Source of the DNA: CAZEJS01 sp964512645
GTDB lineage: Bacteria > Actinomycetota > Geothermincolia > Fen-727 > Anoxymicrobiaceae
Length of the DNA stretch: 59,315 nt
NCBI GenBank assembly: GCA_964512645.1
Contig: CAZEJS010000017.1
Location: forward strand, 1 to 59,315
Reading direction: 5' to 3'
Below are positions 32,522 to 42,181 of the stretch, piece by piece (positions within the stretch are counted from its first letter, which is position 1; every line of letters begins with the position of its first letter). A model generated the notes under the pieces. It saw nothing but the letters and a program-made list of their open reading frames with translations, searched no databases and was not told the origin of the DNA. The translations under genes and the position numbers were made by a program.

Positions 32522-34375
32522 TTACCCGCCCAGCTCCCTGGCGGCGATCTCTCTGAGCTCGTTCTTGCGTATCTTGAACACCTCGGTGAGGGGCATCTCC
32601 TCGAGGAATATGACCCGCCGGGGAACGGCGTACCGCGCCACCCGGGAGCGCAGGAACTCGAGGTAGTCGCTCTCGCTTGGCGTTTCCACGCACCCTTTCG
32701 CCGGTTGTACGAAGACCACCACGATCTCGTTACCCGGCCTGTCCGGATCCGGCACCCCGATGGTCGCGGCGATCTCGGTCGCGGGATGTTCCTGCAGCAC
32801 GTCGTCGACCTCGCGGGTGTAGACCTTGAAACCGGACACTATGACCATGTCCTTGACCCTGTCCACGATCGAGAAGTAACCACCGGCGTCCATCTTCACG
32901 ATGTCCCCGGTGTGGACGAAGCCCTCCTGGTCGAGGCCCGTTCCCTCCTCGGGCCAGTACCCGAGCATGGCCTGAGGTCCCCGGACCAGCAGCTCCCCGG
33001 CACGGTCCTCCGCCGCCAGCTCCTCCAGGCCGATGGGCTCGCCGCTGTTGACGTCGCGCACCTCTATCTCCGTATCCGGGAGGGGGATCCCGATAGTGGC
33101 CCTTCGTTCGACCCCGCCGGCCTGGGCCGACCTCCTCGTCAGCATGGAGAACAGGGTGACTACGCCCATGAACACCCTCCCGAAGAACTTCGGGCCGGTC
33201 AGCCGGGCCAGCGCGCGCAGCAGCGGAGTGCCGTACCTGCCGAAGACCGTCGCGTTGAGGAGCTTGAGCATCTTCCGGCCGCCCATCAGCCGGATCAGCG
33301 TGGACACGTTGAAGTGCGACACGGCGGTAAGCTCCGAGAGGCCGTACCCTTCGGTCACCACGCCCGCCCCCCGTTCCTCGAACCTGTCCTGGGTCCCGGG
33401 CTGCAGGGGCGCGGAGCCGGATATCCCTATCACCCTGGCCCTCCTGGTGTCCTCGGCGAGGAGGTTGCGGAACTGCACCGGAACGCCCGCCTGCAGCACC
33501 GGGTGGTACTCCCGTACCATCGCCAGCATCGACCGGTAGTCCCGGGGGTCGGGAAGGAGCAGGAGCGTGAAGCACATCTGCGCCATGGTATGGAATATCG
33601 AGTGCCCGTAGGAGTGGAAGAACGGGTTTCCCATCATCACCGACATATTGCCGCGGAAGAGGTTGCCGGACGGCCCGAACACCACCGGGTTCTGGATGGC
33701 GTTGGCGACGACGTTACGGTGCGTAAGCATGCAGCCCTTGGCGACACCGGTGGTCCCCCCGGTGAACAGCAGCGTCTCCAGGTCGCGGGCCGGGTCAATG
33801 TCCACTCGGGGCGTTCCCCGCCCGGACCGCTCTATGAGGTCCAGCAGCCGCATGGCGCCGCCGGGGTGCCCGCGACGGCACTTTCCCGCCGAGAAATCGT
33901 GCAGGTCGGTGACTATGACGTTCCCCCCGGCAACCAGTTCCCGGAGCCGCTCCGCCAGAGGGAGGTGCTCGGCCAGGACGATCAGGGCCCCGGGTGCGCT
34001 CTCCTCGAACTTGCGGCCAAGGTTGACCGGGGACTCCAGGAAGCTGCACGGGACGTGGGCCGCCCCCGCCTTGGAGATGGCCGTGTCGGCCAGCACGAAC
34101 TGCACCGAGGTCGGAAGCATCGTGGCGACGCGGTCCCCTTTTTCGACGCCCAGACCCCCCAGTGCCAGGGCAAGACTGTCAGAGAGCGCGTCTATCTCAG
34201 CGTACGATATCTCCAGACCCAGTTGCACGCACCCCATCCGCGGGAACTGGCGCGCGGCGCGCTGGACGAAGAAGTGCGAAGGTTCGTCAGGGTACGGCTC
34301 CAGCGTGACCGGGATGCCGCAGGTCCTGTACTCCTCGAGCCACGGATAATCCACCGCAGACCTCCCCGAGATCAT
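32522..34375 (-). CDS. AMP-forming acyl-CoA synthetase
   Basis: 617 residues from the ATG at 34375. P-loop TLLFTGGTTGVAKG, A5-like GYGLSELT, HTGDIVKMDAGGYFSIVDRVKD and VSGFKVYTREVDD identify the ANL superfamily; the C-terminal lysine-bearing PLTEVFKIRKNELR is present. A long-chain or aryl fatty acyl-CoA ligase is likely. It is followed upstream by an SCP-2 gene (gap 54 nt), so lipid handling is plausible. Confidence 0.9.
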   Translation of the reverse strand: MISGRSAVDYPWLEEYRTCGIPVTLEPYPDEPSHFFVQRAARQFPRMGCVQLGLEISYAEIDALSDSLALALGGLGVEKGDRVATMLPTSVQFVLADTAISKAGAAHVPCSFLESPVNLGRKFEESAPGALIVLAEHLPLAERLRELVAGGNVIVTDLHDFSAGKCRRGHPGGAMRLLDLIERSGRGTPRVDIDPARDLETLLFTGGTTGVAKGCMLTHRNVVANAIQNPVVFGPSGNLFRGNMSVMMGNPFFHSYGHSIFHTMAQMCFTLLLLPDPRDYRSMLAMVREYHPVLQAGVPVQFRNLLAEDTRRARVIGISGSAPLQPGTQDRFEERGAGVVTEGYGLSELTAVSHFNVSTLIRLMGGRKMLKLLNATVFGRYGTPLLRALARLTGPKFFGRVFMGVVTLFSMLTRRSAQAGGVERRATIGIPLPDTEIEVRDVNSGEPIGLEELAAEDRAGELLVRGPQAMLGYWPEEGTGLDQEGFVHTGDIVKMDAGGYFSIVDRVKDMVIVSGFKVYTREVDDVLQEHPATEIAATIGVPDPDRPGNEIVVVFVQPAKGCVETPSESDYLEFLRSRVARYAVPRRVIFLEEMPLTEVFKIRKNELREIAARELGG

Positions 34376-34429
34376 CTGCCGCCCCGCCCGCGGAGCGGCG
34401 CCGGAGTGATATGGCGGCAAGGCCGCTCC

Positions 34430-34969
34430 TCAGGTGATCAACCCGGCGAGCGATATCAGGAACGCCATGTCACCGGACATGCTGAGCTTCTGCTCCAGAA
34501 ACGCCTGGGGACCGTTCACCTGCCCGGTCATCACGGCGGCCAGCACGTCGGCCGGTCCCTTGATGGCCCCTCTGGGATTATCCTGGCCGTTGAACGTAAG
34601 CGAGATGGGGATCGCCTCGTCGCCGGGAAGAACGAACTGGAGATCCAGTGCCCCCCTGGCCGAGCTCACACCGTCGTACTGCTTCCTGCCGGTGAAGGCC
34701 GAGACAATACCGGTGAAGCGACTGATGACATCCTCGGGGATGGTGACCGAAACCATCGGGTTGTCCAGGCCTCCCGGCGTCACCTTGATACGGCAGGCGT
34801 CCTCGATAGTTATGCCGACGACCAGGGAACGCTCGCCCTCGATCGTCAACTGGACGGTGAACACGGTCCCCTCCATGTTCGCGACCGGTTTTTCCTTCAG
34901 GTATCCCTCCACCAGAGACGGGACGTACGACTCGAGGTACTCCTGGATTCCAATGCTCTCCCCGGCCAT
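34430..34969 (-). CDS. SCP-2 sterol-transfer family protein
   Basis: 179 residues from ATG at 34969 with GGAGG. An SCP-2-like fold pattern runs from ~35: FTVQLTIEGERSL, CRIKVTPGGLDNPMVSVTIPE and SMSGDMAFLISLAGLIT. Such proteins bind acyl chains. Adjacent to the acyl-CoA synthetase on the same strand, suggesting a fatty acid carrier role. Confidence 0.75.
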   Translation of the reverse strand: MAGESIGIQEYLESYVPSLVEGYLKEKPVANMEGTVFTVQLTIEGERSLVVGITIEDACRIKVTPGGLDNPMVSVTIPEDVISRFTGIVSAFTGRKQYDGVSSARGALDLQFVLPGDEAIPISLTFNGQDNPRGAIKGPADVLAAVMTGQVNGPQAFLEQKLSMSGDMAFLISLAGLIT

Positions 34970-35286
34970 CACCAACCTCCTTTATAGTACCGCGGCGACC
35001 GGACCGGTTCACGGCCCGCATCGCTTGTTCCCCCTGCCTTCGGCCGGGCGATCGCTCGATCACCCGTGAACGGTGGCCCCGCCTTGAAATCCAAGTGGTA
35101 CCGGTGGTGATTGACGTTTTCCCCGCGACCGCACAACCGTTCGGTAATTGTAGCACGAGAGCCGGAAGCATGAGGTGGGCCCATCCTTCCCGCTTTCACA
35201 CGGTCCCGCGCGGTAATCCCACGCGGGCCGACAGGCGCGAGGCCGGTCCTCCCCGCCTGCCGGGCGGGCGGACCGCCGCGGCCCCT
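34970..35286. other. Gene-free spacer between SCP-2 gene and enoate reductase gene
   Basis: About 310 nt of high-GC sequence. I saw no gene, tRNA, clear promoter or terminator beyond the ribosome site of the SCP-2 gene. Confidence 0.4.
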
Positions 35287-37227
35287 TCAGAGGGCAAGGC
35301 CCAGGTCGAAGCCTTCCCGGATGGCTTCCAGCGCCTTCCCGGGCTCGCGGCAATCGCCGATCCTGCGGACCTCGATGGTATCGGGCAACTCCGGCGGGTC
35401 CCGCAGCTCCGCCAGACCGTCCCGAGCCGCGGCGCCGACCGCGATCACCACGGTGTCGGCCTCGAACCGCCTCGGGCCGGAAGCGGTGGCCGTTTCCACC
35501 CCCCGACTGGTGATCCTCTCGACTTTGCAGGCGGAAACGAGCTCGACCCCCAGATCGCCGGCGTCCTTGAGGATGGTCCATCGCGTCGAGACGCCGATGT
35601 CCGCGCCGCACCGGTCCAGCATCTCGACCACGGTGACCTTCTTTCCCCCGGCGGCCAGGTAGGAGCCGGTCTCGATGCCGACCGCGCCGCCGCCCACGAC
35701 CACCACGCGGTCTCCGGTGCGCGCTTCTCCCCGCAGCACGTCCCATGCCATGACGACGTTCGAACCACTCACCCCTTCTACGGGCGGGACGACCTGCGCC
35801 GCCCCGGTGGCCAGCACCAGGACATCGGGTTCCAAGTCTTCCAGCAGCCGGGAGGTCAGCGGCTCTCCGAGCCTTATCTCCACACCCTTGTTGTCAAGCT
35901 GACGGACCAGGTAGGAGACCATTTCGGCGAACTCCTCCCTGCCGGGCGGTACGGCCGCCAGCGCCGCCTGGCCGCCGAGCTCCGCTCTCTCCTCACAGAG
36001 CGCCACATCGTGGCCCCGGTGCGCGGCCACCCACGCGCACTCCATGCCCGCGGGCCCCCCGCCGGCGACGAGCACCTTCTTCTTCACCGCCGCCGGGGTG
36101 AGTTCGGTCTCGCGCTCGCGGTTGACCCGGGGGTTGACCATGCAGGTTATCGGCCTGAGCATGAAGACATGGTCGAAGCAACCCTGGTTGCAGGCAATGC
36201 AGTGGCGGACGTTCTCCTGGAGCCCAACCGACGCTTTGTGCAGGATGCGCGGGTCGGCTATGAACGCCCGGGCCATGGCCACCAGGTCCGACCTCCCCTC
36301 CCGGAGGATCTCTTCCGCCAGCGCCGGGTTGTTGACGCGGTTGCAGCAGGCCACGGGAACCGATTCGACCGCCTCCCTGATACCCTGCGCCAGGTAGACG
36401 TACGCCCCGCGGGGTACGGTCATGGGTATCTGGGGGATCCGGGTCTCGTGCCAGCCCCCGGTGACGCTGATCAGGTCGACGCCACAGCGCTCCATCTCGG
36501 CGGCCACGATCTTCGTCTCTTCGAGGGTGTGGCTGCCCTCCATGAAGTCCGAGCCGGAAAGCCTGCAGATGAGCGGGAACTCCTCGCCGGTGGCGTTCTT
36601 TATCGCCGCGATCGTCTCCCGCATGAAAGTCATGCGCGAGTCGATGTCGCCGCCGTAACGGTCCTCCCGCCTGTTGGTCAGCGGCGAGAGGAACTGGTTC
36701 ACCAGGTAACCCGCCGCGACTATCAGCTCCGTCGCGTCGAAACCCGCGTCCCGGGCCCTCCTCGCGGCCTGGGCGTAATGCTCCTGGACTTCGGCGATCT
36801 CTTCCTCGCTGAGCTCGTGGGGCGTCTCGCGGGTGAACTCCGAGGCCACCGCCGAGGCCGATACCGGGGGTTGCCCCGTCAGGAAGCTCATCGAGTACCT
36901 GCCCCCGTGGTACAACTGGGCCGCGACGGGCTGCGAATGCCTGTGCATCCGGTCGGTGAACTCCCTGAGGCGCGGTATGAACCTGTCGTCGTCGAGCCCG
37001 ACGAAATTCGGCGCGCCCATCCCCCGCTCCTCGACGTAGCAGCCGCCGACTATCATCAGCCCCGGGCCCGGGTCGGCCTTGGCCCGTTCCTCGTAGAAGT
37101 CGATAAACCCGTCGAGGACGAGCCCGTCGCGGGCCATGCCTATGTGCATCGCCGGCATGAGCACGTGGTTCTTCATGGTGATGCCGGAGAACTCGAACGG
37201 TTCCAGCAGCAGGGAAAATTCGCCCAT
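35287..37227 (-). CDS. NADH:flavin oxidoreductase of the 2,4-dienoyl-CoA reductase/enoate reductase type
   Basis: 646 residues from ATG with AAGGA. N-terminal Old-Yellow-Enzyme FMN barrel (HVLMPAMHIGMARDG, AAQLYHGGRYS), a [4Fe-4S] cluster region CIACNQGCFDH ... CMVNPRVNRE, then FAD (VLVAGGGPAGMECAWVAA) and NAD(P) (VVVVGGGAVGIETGSYLA) domains. Domain order and size match FadH and clostridial enoate reductases; anaerobic-style unsaturated acid reduction is likely. Confidence 0.92.
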   Translation of the reverse strand: MGEFSLLLEPFEFSGITMKNHVLMPAMHIGMARDGLVLDGFIDFYEERAKADPGPGLMIVGGCYVEERGMGAPNFVGLDDDRFIPRLREFTDRMHRHSQPVAAQLYHGGRYSMSFLTGQPPVSASAVASEFTRETPHELSEEEIAEVQEHYAQAARRARDAGFDATELIVAAGYLVNQFLSPLTNRREDRYGGDIDSRMTFMRETIAAIKNATGEEFPLICRLSGSDFMEGSHTLEETKIVAAEMERCGVDLISVTGGWHETRIPQIPMTVPRGAYVYLAQGIREAVESVPVACCNRVNNPALAEEILREGRSDLVAMARAFIADPRILHKASVGLQENVRHCIACNQGCFDHVFMLRPITCMVNPRVNRERETELTPAAVKKKVLVAGGGPAGMECAWVAAHRGHDVALCEERAELGGQAALAAVPPGREEFAEMVSYLVRQLDNKGVEIRLGEPLTSRLLEDLEPDVLVLATGAAQVVPPVEGVSGSNVVMAWDVLRGEARTGDRVVVVGGGAVGIETGSYLAAGGKKVTVVEMLDRCGADIGVSTRWTILKDAGDLGVELVSACKVERITSRGVETATASGPRRFEADTVVIAVGAAARDGLAELRDPPELPDTIEVRRIGDCREPGKALEAIREGFDLGLAL

Positions 37228-37614
37228 CGGTAAATGTCCTTTCCGCTACAACAAGTACCCGGCAACCTGTCACGCGCCGGGACGCCAGAACATACATTTT
37301 AAACGATGGCGGAACGGCGGGTCGCCCGACCCTCACGCGGGCACCATGAAGACGGCGGGGCCCCACCCCGTTCGCGCCTCTAACACGACCGCAGGCGAAC
37401 CCCCGCCACCGCACGCGGATTTGCTTGCTCAACAGGGGTAACCGGAGATGCCGGCATGACGATATAGACGATGGAAGATTGCGCCCTTTACATACGAGAC
37501 AGGCAAGAGACAGGCCGAAGCCGACAGCGAGAACAGGGACCGGATCAGCTCTCGACTTGACCACGAGCCCCGAACTCTGCCCTGCCCCGTGGAACTCGAA
37601 AAGGATTTCACGCC
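37228..37614. other. Divergent intergenic region
   Basis: About 390 nt between the enoate reductase gene (minus) and the serine hydrolase gene (plus). It contains an AT-rich patch near 37293-37305 (ACATTTTAAACG) but no pair of promoter elements that I can support. The ribosome site of the serine hydrolase (AAAAGGA) is at the right end. Confidence 0.4.
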
Positions 37615-38805
37615 TTGCGCAAAAAAGTCCTGGACAGAGCGCTGCGCACCGACGCGATCGCCGCGACGGTCGTCATCATAGCCCTGCTCGGAGCACTGGT
37701 GGCATCCGTTCTCGTGCTGACGCGGCCCGACAGGCAGAAGAGCTCGGGACCCGCGGCCCCACGGTTCGATTCGAGGGTGGAGAAAAAGCTCGAAGCCACC
37801 CTGGATAGGCTTATGTCAGAGGGCGAGATACCCGGAGCCATCGTGGGCGTATGGGTGCCGGGCCGGGGGACGTGGGTGGTGGCCAGAGGTGTATCGAACC
37901 TCGAGAACAACACCCCCATGAGGGTAGACGACCGCGTGCGCATCGCCAGCGTCACCAAGACCTTCGTGGCCACGGTTGTGCTCCAGCTCGTCGACGAAGG
38001 CAAGCTCTCCCTGGACGACACGATCGACAGGTTCGTCACCCGTGTTCCCAACGGGAACGCCGTCACGATACGCCAACTCTTGAACCACACCAGCGGGCTG
38101 TACGACTTCATCTTCGACCCGGTCTTCCAGGCCGCGTGCACGGCCGATCCGCTCGAGAAGTGGACCCCACGCCAGTTGTTGTCGTCCAGCGTGCTGCACG
38201 ACCCGTATTTCGCGCCGGGCGCCAAATTCCATTATTCGAACACGAACTACGTGCTGCTGGGCATGGTCGTGGAGAAGCTGACGGGCCGCAGCGTGGGCAC
38301 CGAGATATCGAGGCGGATCCTCGAGCCCCTGTCCCTGCGACACACGACCTTCGAAACAACACCCGAGATGGCGAAGCCGGCAAGCAGGGGTTACTCGGAG
38401 GAGTACGGCAGGTTGGTGGACATCACCCACCGGGACCCCTCGATGGGCTGGGCGTCGTCGGGAATGTCGTCCAACCTGGACGACTTGAGGACCTGGTCCC
38501 TGGCTTTCGCCAACGGAGGGCTCATCTCCGAGGAGTCGGAGAGAGAGCGGGCCGTCCTGGTGAGCGAGCCCGGCTCCGAGGTGAAGTACGGGGCGGGCAT
38601 GATGGAATGGGGCGGCTTCGTGGGGCACGAGGGCAACGCGTTCGGCTTCAGCACCGCCATGTTTCACCATCCGTCGAAGAACGCGACCGTAGTGGTGATC
38701 TTCAACCAATCCGGCGGCAGGGTAACCGCGACCCGCGCGTTCTCCGAATTCGCGCGCCTGCTCTTCGGGAACGAGGTCCCGGCGAAGCTCGACAATTCGA
38801 GATAG
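37615..38805 (+). CDS. Serine hydrolase (class C beta-lactamase/DD-peptidase family), membrane-anchored
   Basis: 396 residues from TTG with AAGGA nine bases upstream. One N-terminal TM segment (~16-36). The catalytic motifs are SVTK (SxxK), HYSNTNY (YxN) and GHEGNAFG in the H/K-x-G position. Penicillin-binding-protein-like fold; role in cell wall hydrolysis or as an esterase cannot be told apart. Confidence 0.88.
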   Translation: MRKKVLDRALRTDAIAATVVIIALLGALVASVLVLTRPDRQKSSGPAAPRFDSRVEKKLEATLDRLMSEGEIPGAIVGVWVPGRGTWVVARGVSNLENNTPMRVDDRVRIASVTKTFVATVVLQLVDEGKLSLDDTIDRFVTRVPNGNAVTIRQLLNHTSGLYDFIFDPVFQAACTADPLEKWTPRQLLSSSVLHDPYFAPGAKFHYSNTNYVLLGMVVEKLTGRSVGTEISRRILEPLSLRHTTFETTPEMAKPASRGYSEEYGRLVDITHRDPSMGWASSGMSSNLDDLRTWSLAFANGGLISEESERERAVLVSEPGSEVKYGAGMMEWGGFVGHEGNAFGFSTAMFHHPSKNATVVVIFNQSGGRVTATRAFSEFARLLFGNEVPAKLDNSR

Positions 38806-38888
38806 TGCGCCGGCCTGCGCCTGGTGACCGCCGCACTCCCGTGTGCTAACCTGTGCTGGCTACAGGACGTACGGCCCGGGAGGACCAG

Positions 38889-39737
38889 ATGATCATCGAT
38901 GTGCACACCCACGTCTTTCCCCCCGACGTGATCGAGCGGCGGGAGATGTACGCCAAGCGCGATTCGTCTTTCGAATTCATCTACGGGAACCCGAAGTCGA
39001 AGATGGTGCCATTCGAGGCCCTGGTCGAGGAGATGGACAACGCCGGGGTGGACGTCTCCGTGGTGTGCGGCTTCCCCTGGCGCAGCATCGACATGTGCCG
39101 GCAGCACAACACTTACATGATGGAGGCCGTGCGGGCGTTCCCCGACCGGCTGATAGGCCTTGCCACAGTCAACCCGGTCGCGGGCCGGGCCTGCGATGCC
39201 GAGCTGGAACGGGCCTTCGCCGGCGGGCTCAAGGGCGTGGGAGAGATCTCCGCGGACGCCCAGGGTTTCAGGCTCGACGACGCCCAGACCGCCGGGAGGA
39301 TCGCCGGGGCGGTCGAGGAGGCGGGGTTCTTCCTCCTGCTCCACGCCAACGAGGAGCTGGGCCACTTCTATCCGGGCAAGACCCCCACCACCCCCACGCA
39401 GGTGTACCGGTTCCTGGAGAAGTACCCGGATGTCACCACCGTGCTGGGACACTGGGGGGGCGGGCTCTGCTTCTACGAGCTGATGCCCGAGGTGGCGAAG
39501 GTCACCTCGTCGGTCTACTACGATACCGCCGCTTCCCCGTTTCTCTACAGGCCCGACATATACCGGGTCGCCGTCGATATCGTCGGCCCGGGACGCATCC
39601 TCTTCGGCACGGACTACCCCCTGCTGCGCATGCGGCGGCACCTGGACGAGATCGAGGGCGCGGGGCTGCCGGACGACGTCAAGGAAGGAATACTGGGCAG
39701 GAACGCCCTGGCGCTTACCGGCCACATATTCGAGTGA
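38889..39737 (+). CDS. Amidohydrolase 2-family metal-dependent hydrolase
   Basis: 282 residues from ATG at 38889 with GGAGG. DVHTHVFPP supplies the first HxH metal pair; LLHANEE, VLGHWGGG and FGTDYPLLR supply later metal positions. ACMSD/4-oxalomesaconate hydratase-like TIM-barrel family; substrate unknown. Convergent with the HAD gene. Confidence 0.88.
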   Translation: MIIDVHTHVFPPDVIERREMYAKRDSSFEFIYGNPKSKMVPFEALVEEMDNAGVDVSVVCGFPWRSIDMCRQHNTYMMEAVRAFPDRLIGLATVNPVAGRACDAELERAFAGGLKGVGEISADAQGFRLDDAQTAGRIAGAVEEAGFFLLLHANEELGHFYPGKTPTTPTQVYRFLEKYPDVTTVLGHWGGGLCFYELMPEVAKVTSSVYYDTAASPFLYRPDIYRVAVDIVGPGRILFGTDYPLLRMRRHLDEIEGAGLPDDVKEGILGRNALALTGHIFE

Positions 39738-39755
39738 ACCCGGCAGCCGGCCGGC

Positions 39756-40490
39756 TCAATCCAGGCCCAGCAGCGGCAGCAGGCCGTACAGGTCCTCGAT
39801 GACCGGAACGTCGGACGGGTGCCCGTGGCCGAACCTGTCGATCATCACCGCGTGTACCCCTATGGTCCTGGCTCCGAGGACGTCCGCGTAGTAATGGTCG
39901 CCGACGTGAACCGCCCGGCGAGGCTCGACGTTGAGCCGACGGCAGGCGGCCTCGAACATGTGCGGGTCGGGCTTGATGAGCCCGACGCTGGCCGAGGAGA
40001 GCACAGCGTCGAGGTAGCGGTCGAGATCCATGTCGAAACAGAGTTTGGCGAGCCTCGAGTCCCAGTTCGACACCAGCGCCAGCCTGTAGCCCGCGGCCCT
40101 GAGCTTCTCGAAGACCGGCACCACGTCGGGGAACGTCCTCCAGCGGTCACCGTCGCCGAAATGGTCGTATATGGCCCTTCCGATGACCCTGTGCTCGTCA
40201 GCCACCCCTATATTGCGCAGGACCAGTGAGTACAGCTCTGACCACATTTCCGTGGCGTCCCGGTCGCTGGCCCAGAAGGAGTCATCCGTCCAGTACCGCT
40301 CCTCGTAGAAGCGGTCCGCGGCGAGGATCCCGGCGCGGAGTTCCTCGTCCGTGGGGTCGATGCCGTAGCGCAGGAGCACCTCGCGGCACACCGCCTCCAT
40401 TGACGGGTACGGCGTGAACAGCGTGTTCCCGACGTCGAAGAAGACGGCGTCTATTCCGTTGAACGGGGGCTTGCGAACCTGTTCGCTCAT
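39756..40490 (-). CDS. HAD-family hydrolase
   Basis: About 244 residues from ATG at 40490. Motif I AVFFDVGNTLF, cap domain, motif II ALVSNWDSR and motif IV VHVGDHYYADVLGARTIG are intact. HAD-IA subfamily phosphatase or dehalogenase-like; substrate not inferable. An upstream extension of the open frame is not supported. Confidence 0.9.
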   Translation of the reverse strand: MSEQVRKPPFNGIDAVFFDVGNTLFTPYPSMEAVCREVLLRYGIDPTDEELRAGILAADRFYEERYWTDDSFWASDRDATEMWSELYSLVLRNIGVADEHRVIGRAIYDHFGDGDRWRTFPDVVPVFEKLRAAGYRLALVSNWDSRLAKLCFDMDLDRYLDAVLSSASVGLIKPDPHMFEAACRRLNVEPRRAVHVGDHYYADVLGARTIGVHAVMIDRFGHGHPSDVPVIEDLYGLLPLLGLD

Positions 40491-40574
40491 GGGCACAAGT
40501 ATAAACGGTACGGCGGGCCCGCGAACCCTCCCCCGCCTGTGTCCACGCAGCGCGCCAGGCAATATAATGCCGGT

Positions 40575-40727
40575 ATGAAGAACCCCAGGATGTACTGGTG
40601 GAAGCTGCGAAAGAAGCTCGGCGCGCCCAAGCTCCTGTGCGACACCTGCAAGTACGATTACCACACGGTATGCCTCGACCCCAGGAGGCCGAACGCTACC
40701 GAGTGCGAGGAGTACCGGAAGAGGTAG
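40575..40727 (+). CDS. Small cysteine-rich protein
   Basis: 50 residues from ATG at 40575. Basic start (MKNPRMYWWKLRKKLG), then CDTCKYDYHTVC and a later single Cys, so a four-Cys pattern (C-x2-C-x8-C-x14-C) that could bind zinc. TATAAT lies at 40563-40568, six bases upstream of the ATG, suggesting a leaderless transcript. Function unknown. Confidence 0.65.
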   Translation: MKNPRMYWWKLRKKLGAPKLLCDTCKYDYHTVCLDPRRPNATECEEYRKR

Positions 40728-40730
40728 CCA

Positions 40731-41606
40731 CTACAGGGAGGTTATCACCCGCGGCCCCAGCATCGGGTTGTCGGGCACCGCGAGCGCCCGGTCGATTGCG
40801 GCGAGCATGGAGTCCCTGTCGTCGGGGAGCCTCCCCTGGATGGGGAGGTAGTTCGATACGTGGTCGCTCAGGAAAACGCTGTCCTCGAGCTCCAGGTTCT
40901 CCAGGAGCAACCTTATCTCCAGGGCCACCTCCCTGCCCGAGCACTCCTCGAACCTCCCCTCCTCCAGGTCCTCGTACATCGGGAAGCCGGGCATCAGGGC
41001 CAGCGTCCTTATCCTCACGAAGTCCGGCTTCATCCGGTTGAGCGTCGCCGCCGAGCCCAGCGCGTGCTCGCGGGACCGCTGCTTTCCTCCCAGCCCCGCC
41101 AGGACGTAAGTCGAAAAGCCGATCCCCGCCTCCCGGAGCCTGGCCGCGGCCCTGACGTGGTCCTCGGCGGTCGCCCCCTTGCAGATCCTCTCGAGTATCT
41201 CGTCGTCGCCGCTCTCCAGGCCCATGTAGACCATGTCGAGCCCGTGCTCGGCGAGCCGAGCCATGTCCCGCGCGCGCCTGCCTCGGATGAAGCGGGCCCC
41301 GCCGTAACAGGAGACGCGCCCCGTGTCGGGAAAAGTCCGCCTCACCTGGTCGAGCACCCTGACGAGGTCGTCCGTACGCATCGCTATGGTGTTGCCGTCG
41401 GCGAGGAAGACCGAGGACGGAGAGGGCCAGACGCGGCGTGCCGCCTCCAGGTCCTCGCGGACCTCCTCGAAGGGGCGCACCCTGTACCTCTTCATCTTGT
41501 ACATGCCGCAGAACCGGCAGCGGTTGTGCGGGCAACCGATCGTGGCCTGGATTATCAGGCTCCCCGCCTCGCACGGCGGCCTGAAAACGGGCTCCTCGTA
41601 CCTCAT
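40731..41606 (-). CDS. Radical SAM protein
   Basis: 291 residues from ATG at 41606. The cluster motif is CPHNRCRFC, i.e. CX4CX2C rather than the usual CX3CX2C, as in the Elp3/COG1032-like group with GC.HN.C.FC. VYMGLESGDDEIL and FSTYVLAGLGG follow the radical SAM barrel. It overlaps the Nudix gene stop by 4 nt (ATGA). Confidence 0.88.
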   Translation of the reverse strand: MRYEEPVFRPPCEAGSLIIQATIGCPHNRCRFCGMYKMKRYRVRPFEEVREDLEAARRVWPSPSSVFLADGNTIAMRTDDLVRVLDQVRRTFPDTGRVSCYGGARFIRGRRARDMARLAEHGLDMVYMGLESGDDEILERICKGATAEDHVRAAARLREAGIGFSTYVLAGLGGKQRSREHALGSAATLNRMKPDFVRIRTLALMPGFPMYEDLEEGRFEECSGREVALEIRLLLENLELEDSVFLSDHVSNYLPIQGRLPDDRDSMLAAIDRALAVPDNPMLGPRVITSL

Positions 41607-42181
41607 GCCGGCCACTCCCCCAGTTCGCCGACGGTCAGATCGGTCAGGGCCACCCTGTAACGGAACAGCCCCCAGCCGGTGTCCAGCAACGCCTGGCGTA
41701 TGTCCCCCTGCAGTTCCTCGAAGGAAGCCCAGCGGGCTTCCGCTATCTCGTGCGTGTCTATGGGCCGGAGGACGCCGGAAACCTCTCTCGCCTCGAAGAC
41801 GTGGCTGGTCCAGTCGATGTGGCGCTCCCCGCAGGTGAACTTCGCGTTGATGCGGGCCAGGTAACGCCGGAGCGCCACGTCGAGCCCCGTCTCTTCCTTT
41901 GATTCCCTGGTGGCGCCCTGCTTCAGCGTTTCGCCCCGGTGGGCGGCGCCGCTCGGCGCCCGGTAGACGCCCGAGGGAAAGAACGGCTTGCGGATCACCA
42001 CGACGGCGCGCGGCTCGCTCGCGGCGCGGATGAACATGGTGGTGTCGTGAGCCCTCCCGTTGCGCATGCTCGAGCTGACCATGTCGAACTCGGACGGTGA
42101 GATCTCGAACACCATCCCGGTCTCGACCGGGGTTCCCAGTTCGGCCTCTATGGCCTTGACGTCATCTCTGTCCGTGTACAC
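41603..42181 (-). CDS. Nudix hydrolase
   Basis: 192 residues from GTG with GGAGG five bases upstream. The Nudix box G-x5-E-x7-REx2EE-x-G is present as GAAHRGETLKQGATRESKEE-TG. Hydrolyses a nucleoside diphosphate-linked substrate, which cannot be named. Overlaps genes on both sides, indicating tight co-expression. Confidence 0.9.
   Translation of the reverse strand: MYTDRDDVKAIEAELGTPVETGMVFEISPSEFDMVSSSMRNGRAHDTTMFIRAASEPRAVVVIRKPFFPSGVYRAPSGAAHRGETLKQGATRESKEETGLDVALRRYLARINAKFTCGERHIDWTSHVFEAREVSGVLRPIDTHEIAEARWASFEELQGDIRQALLDTGWGLFRYRVALTDLTVGELGEWPA

Noticed and set aside
32705..34987. 760-codon plus-strand frame opposite the acyl-CoA synthetase and SCP-2 genes
   Set aside because: High-GC antisense artefact; the opposite strand encodes clear enzymes with intact motifs.
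35095..37233. 712-codon plus-strand frame opposite the enoate reductase
   Set aside because: Antisense artefact of high GC; low-complexity His/Arg/Gly-rich translation.
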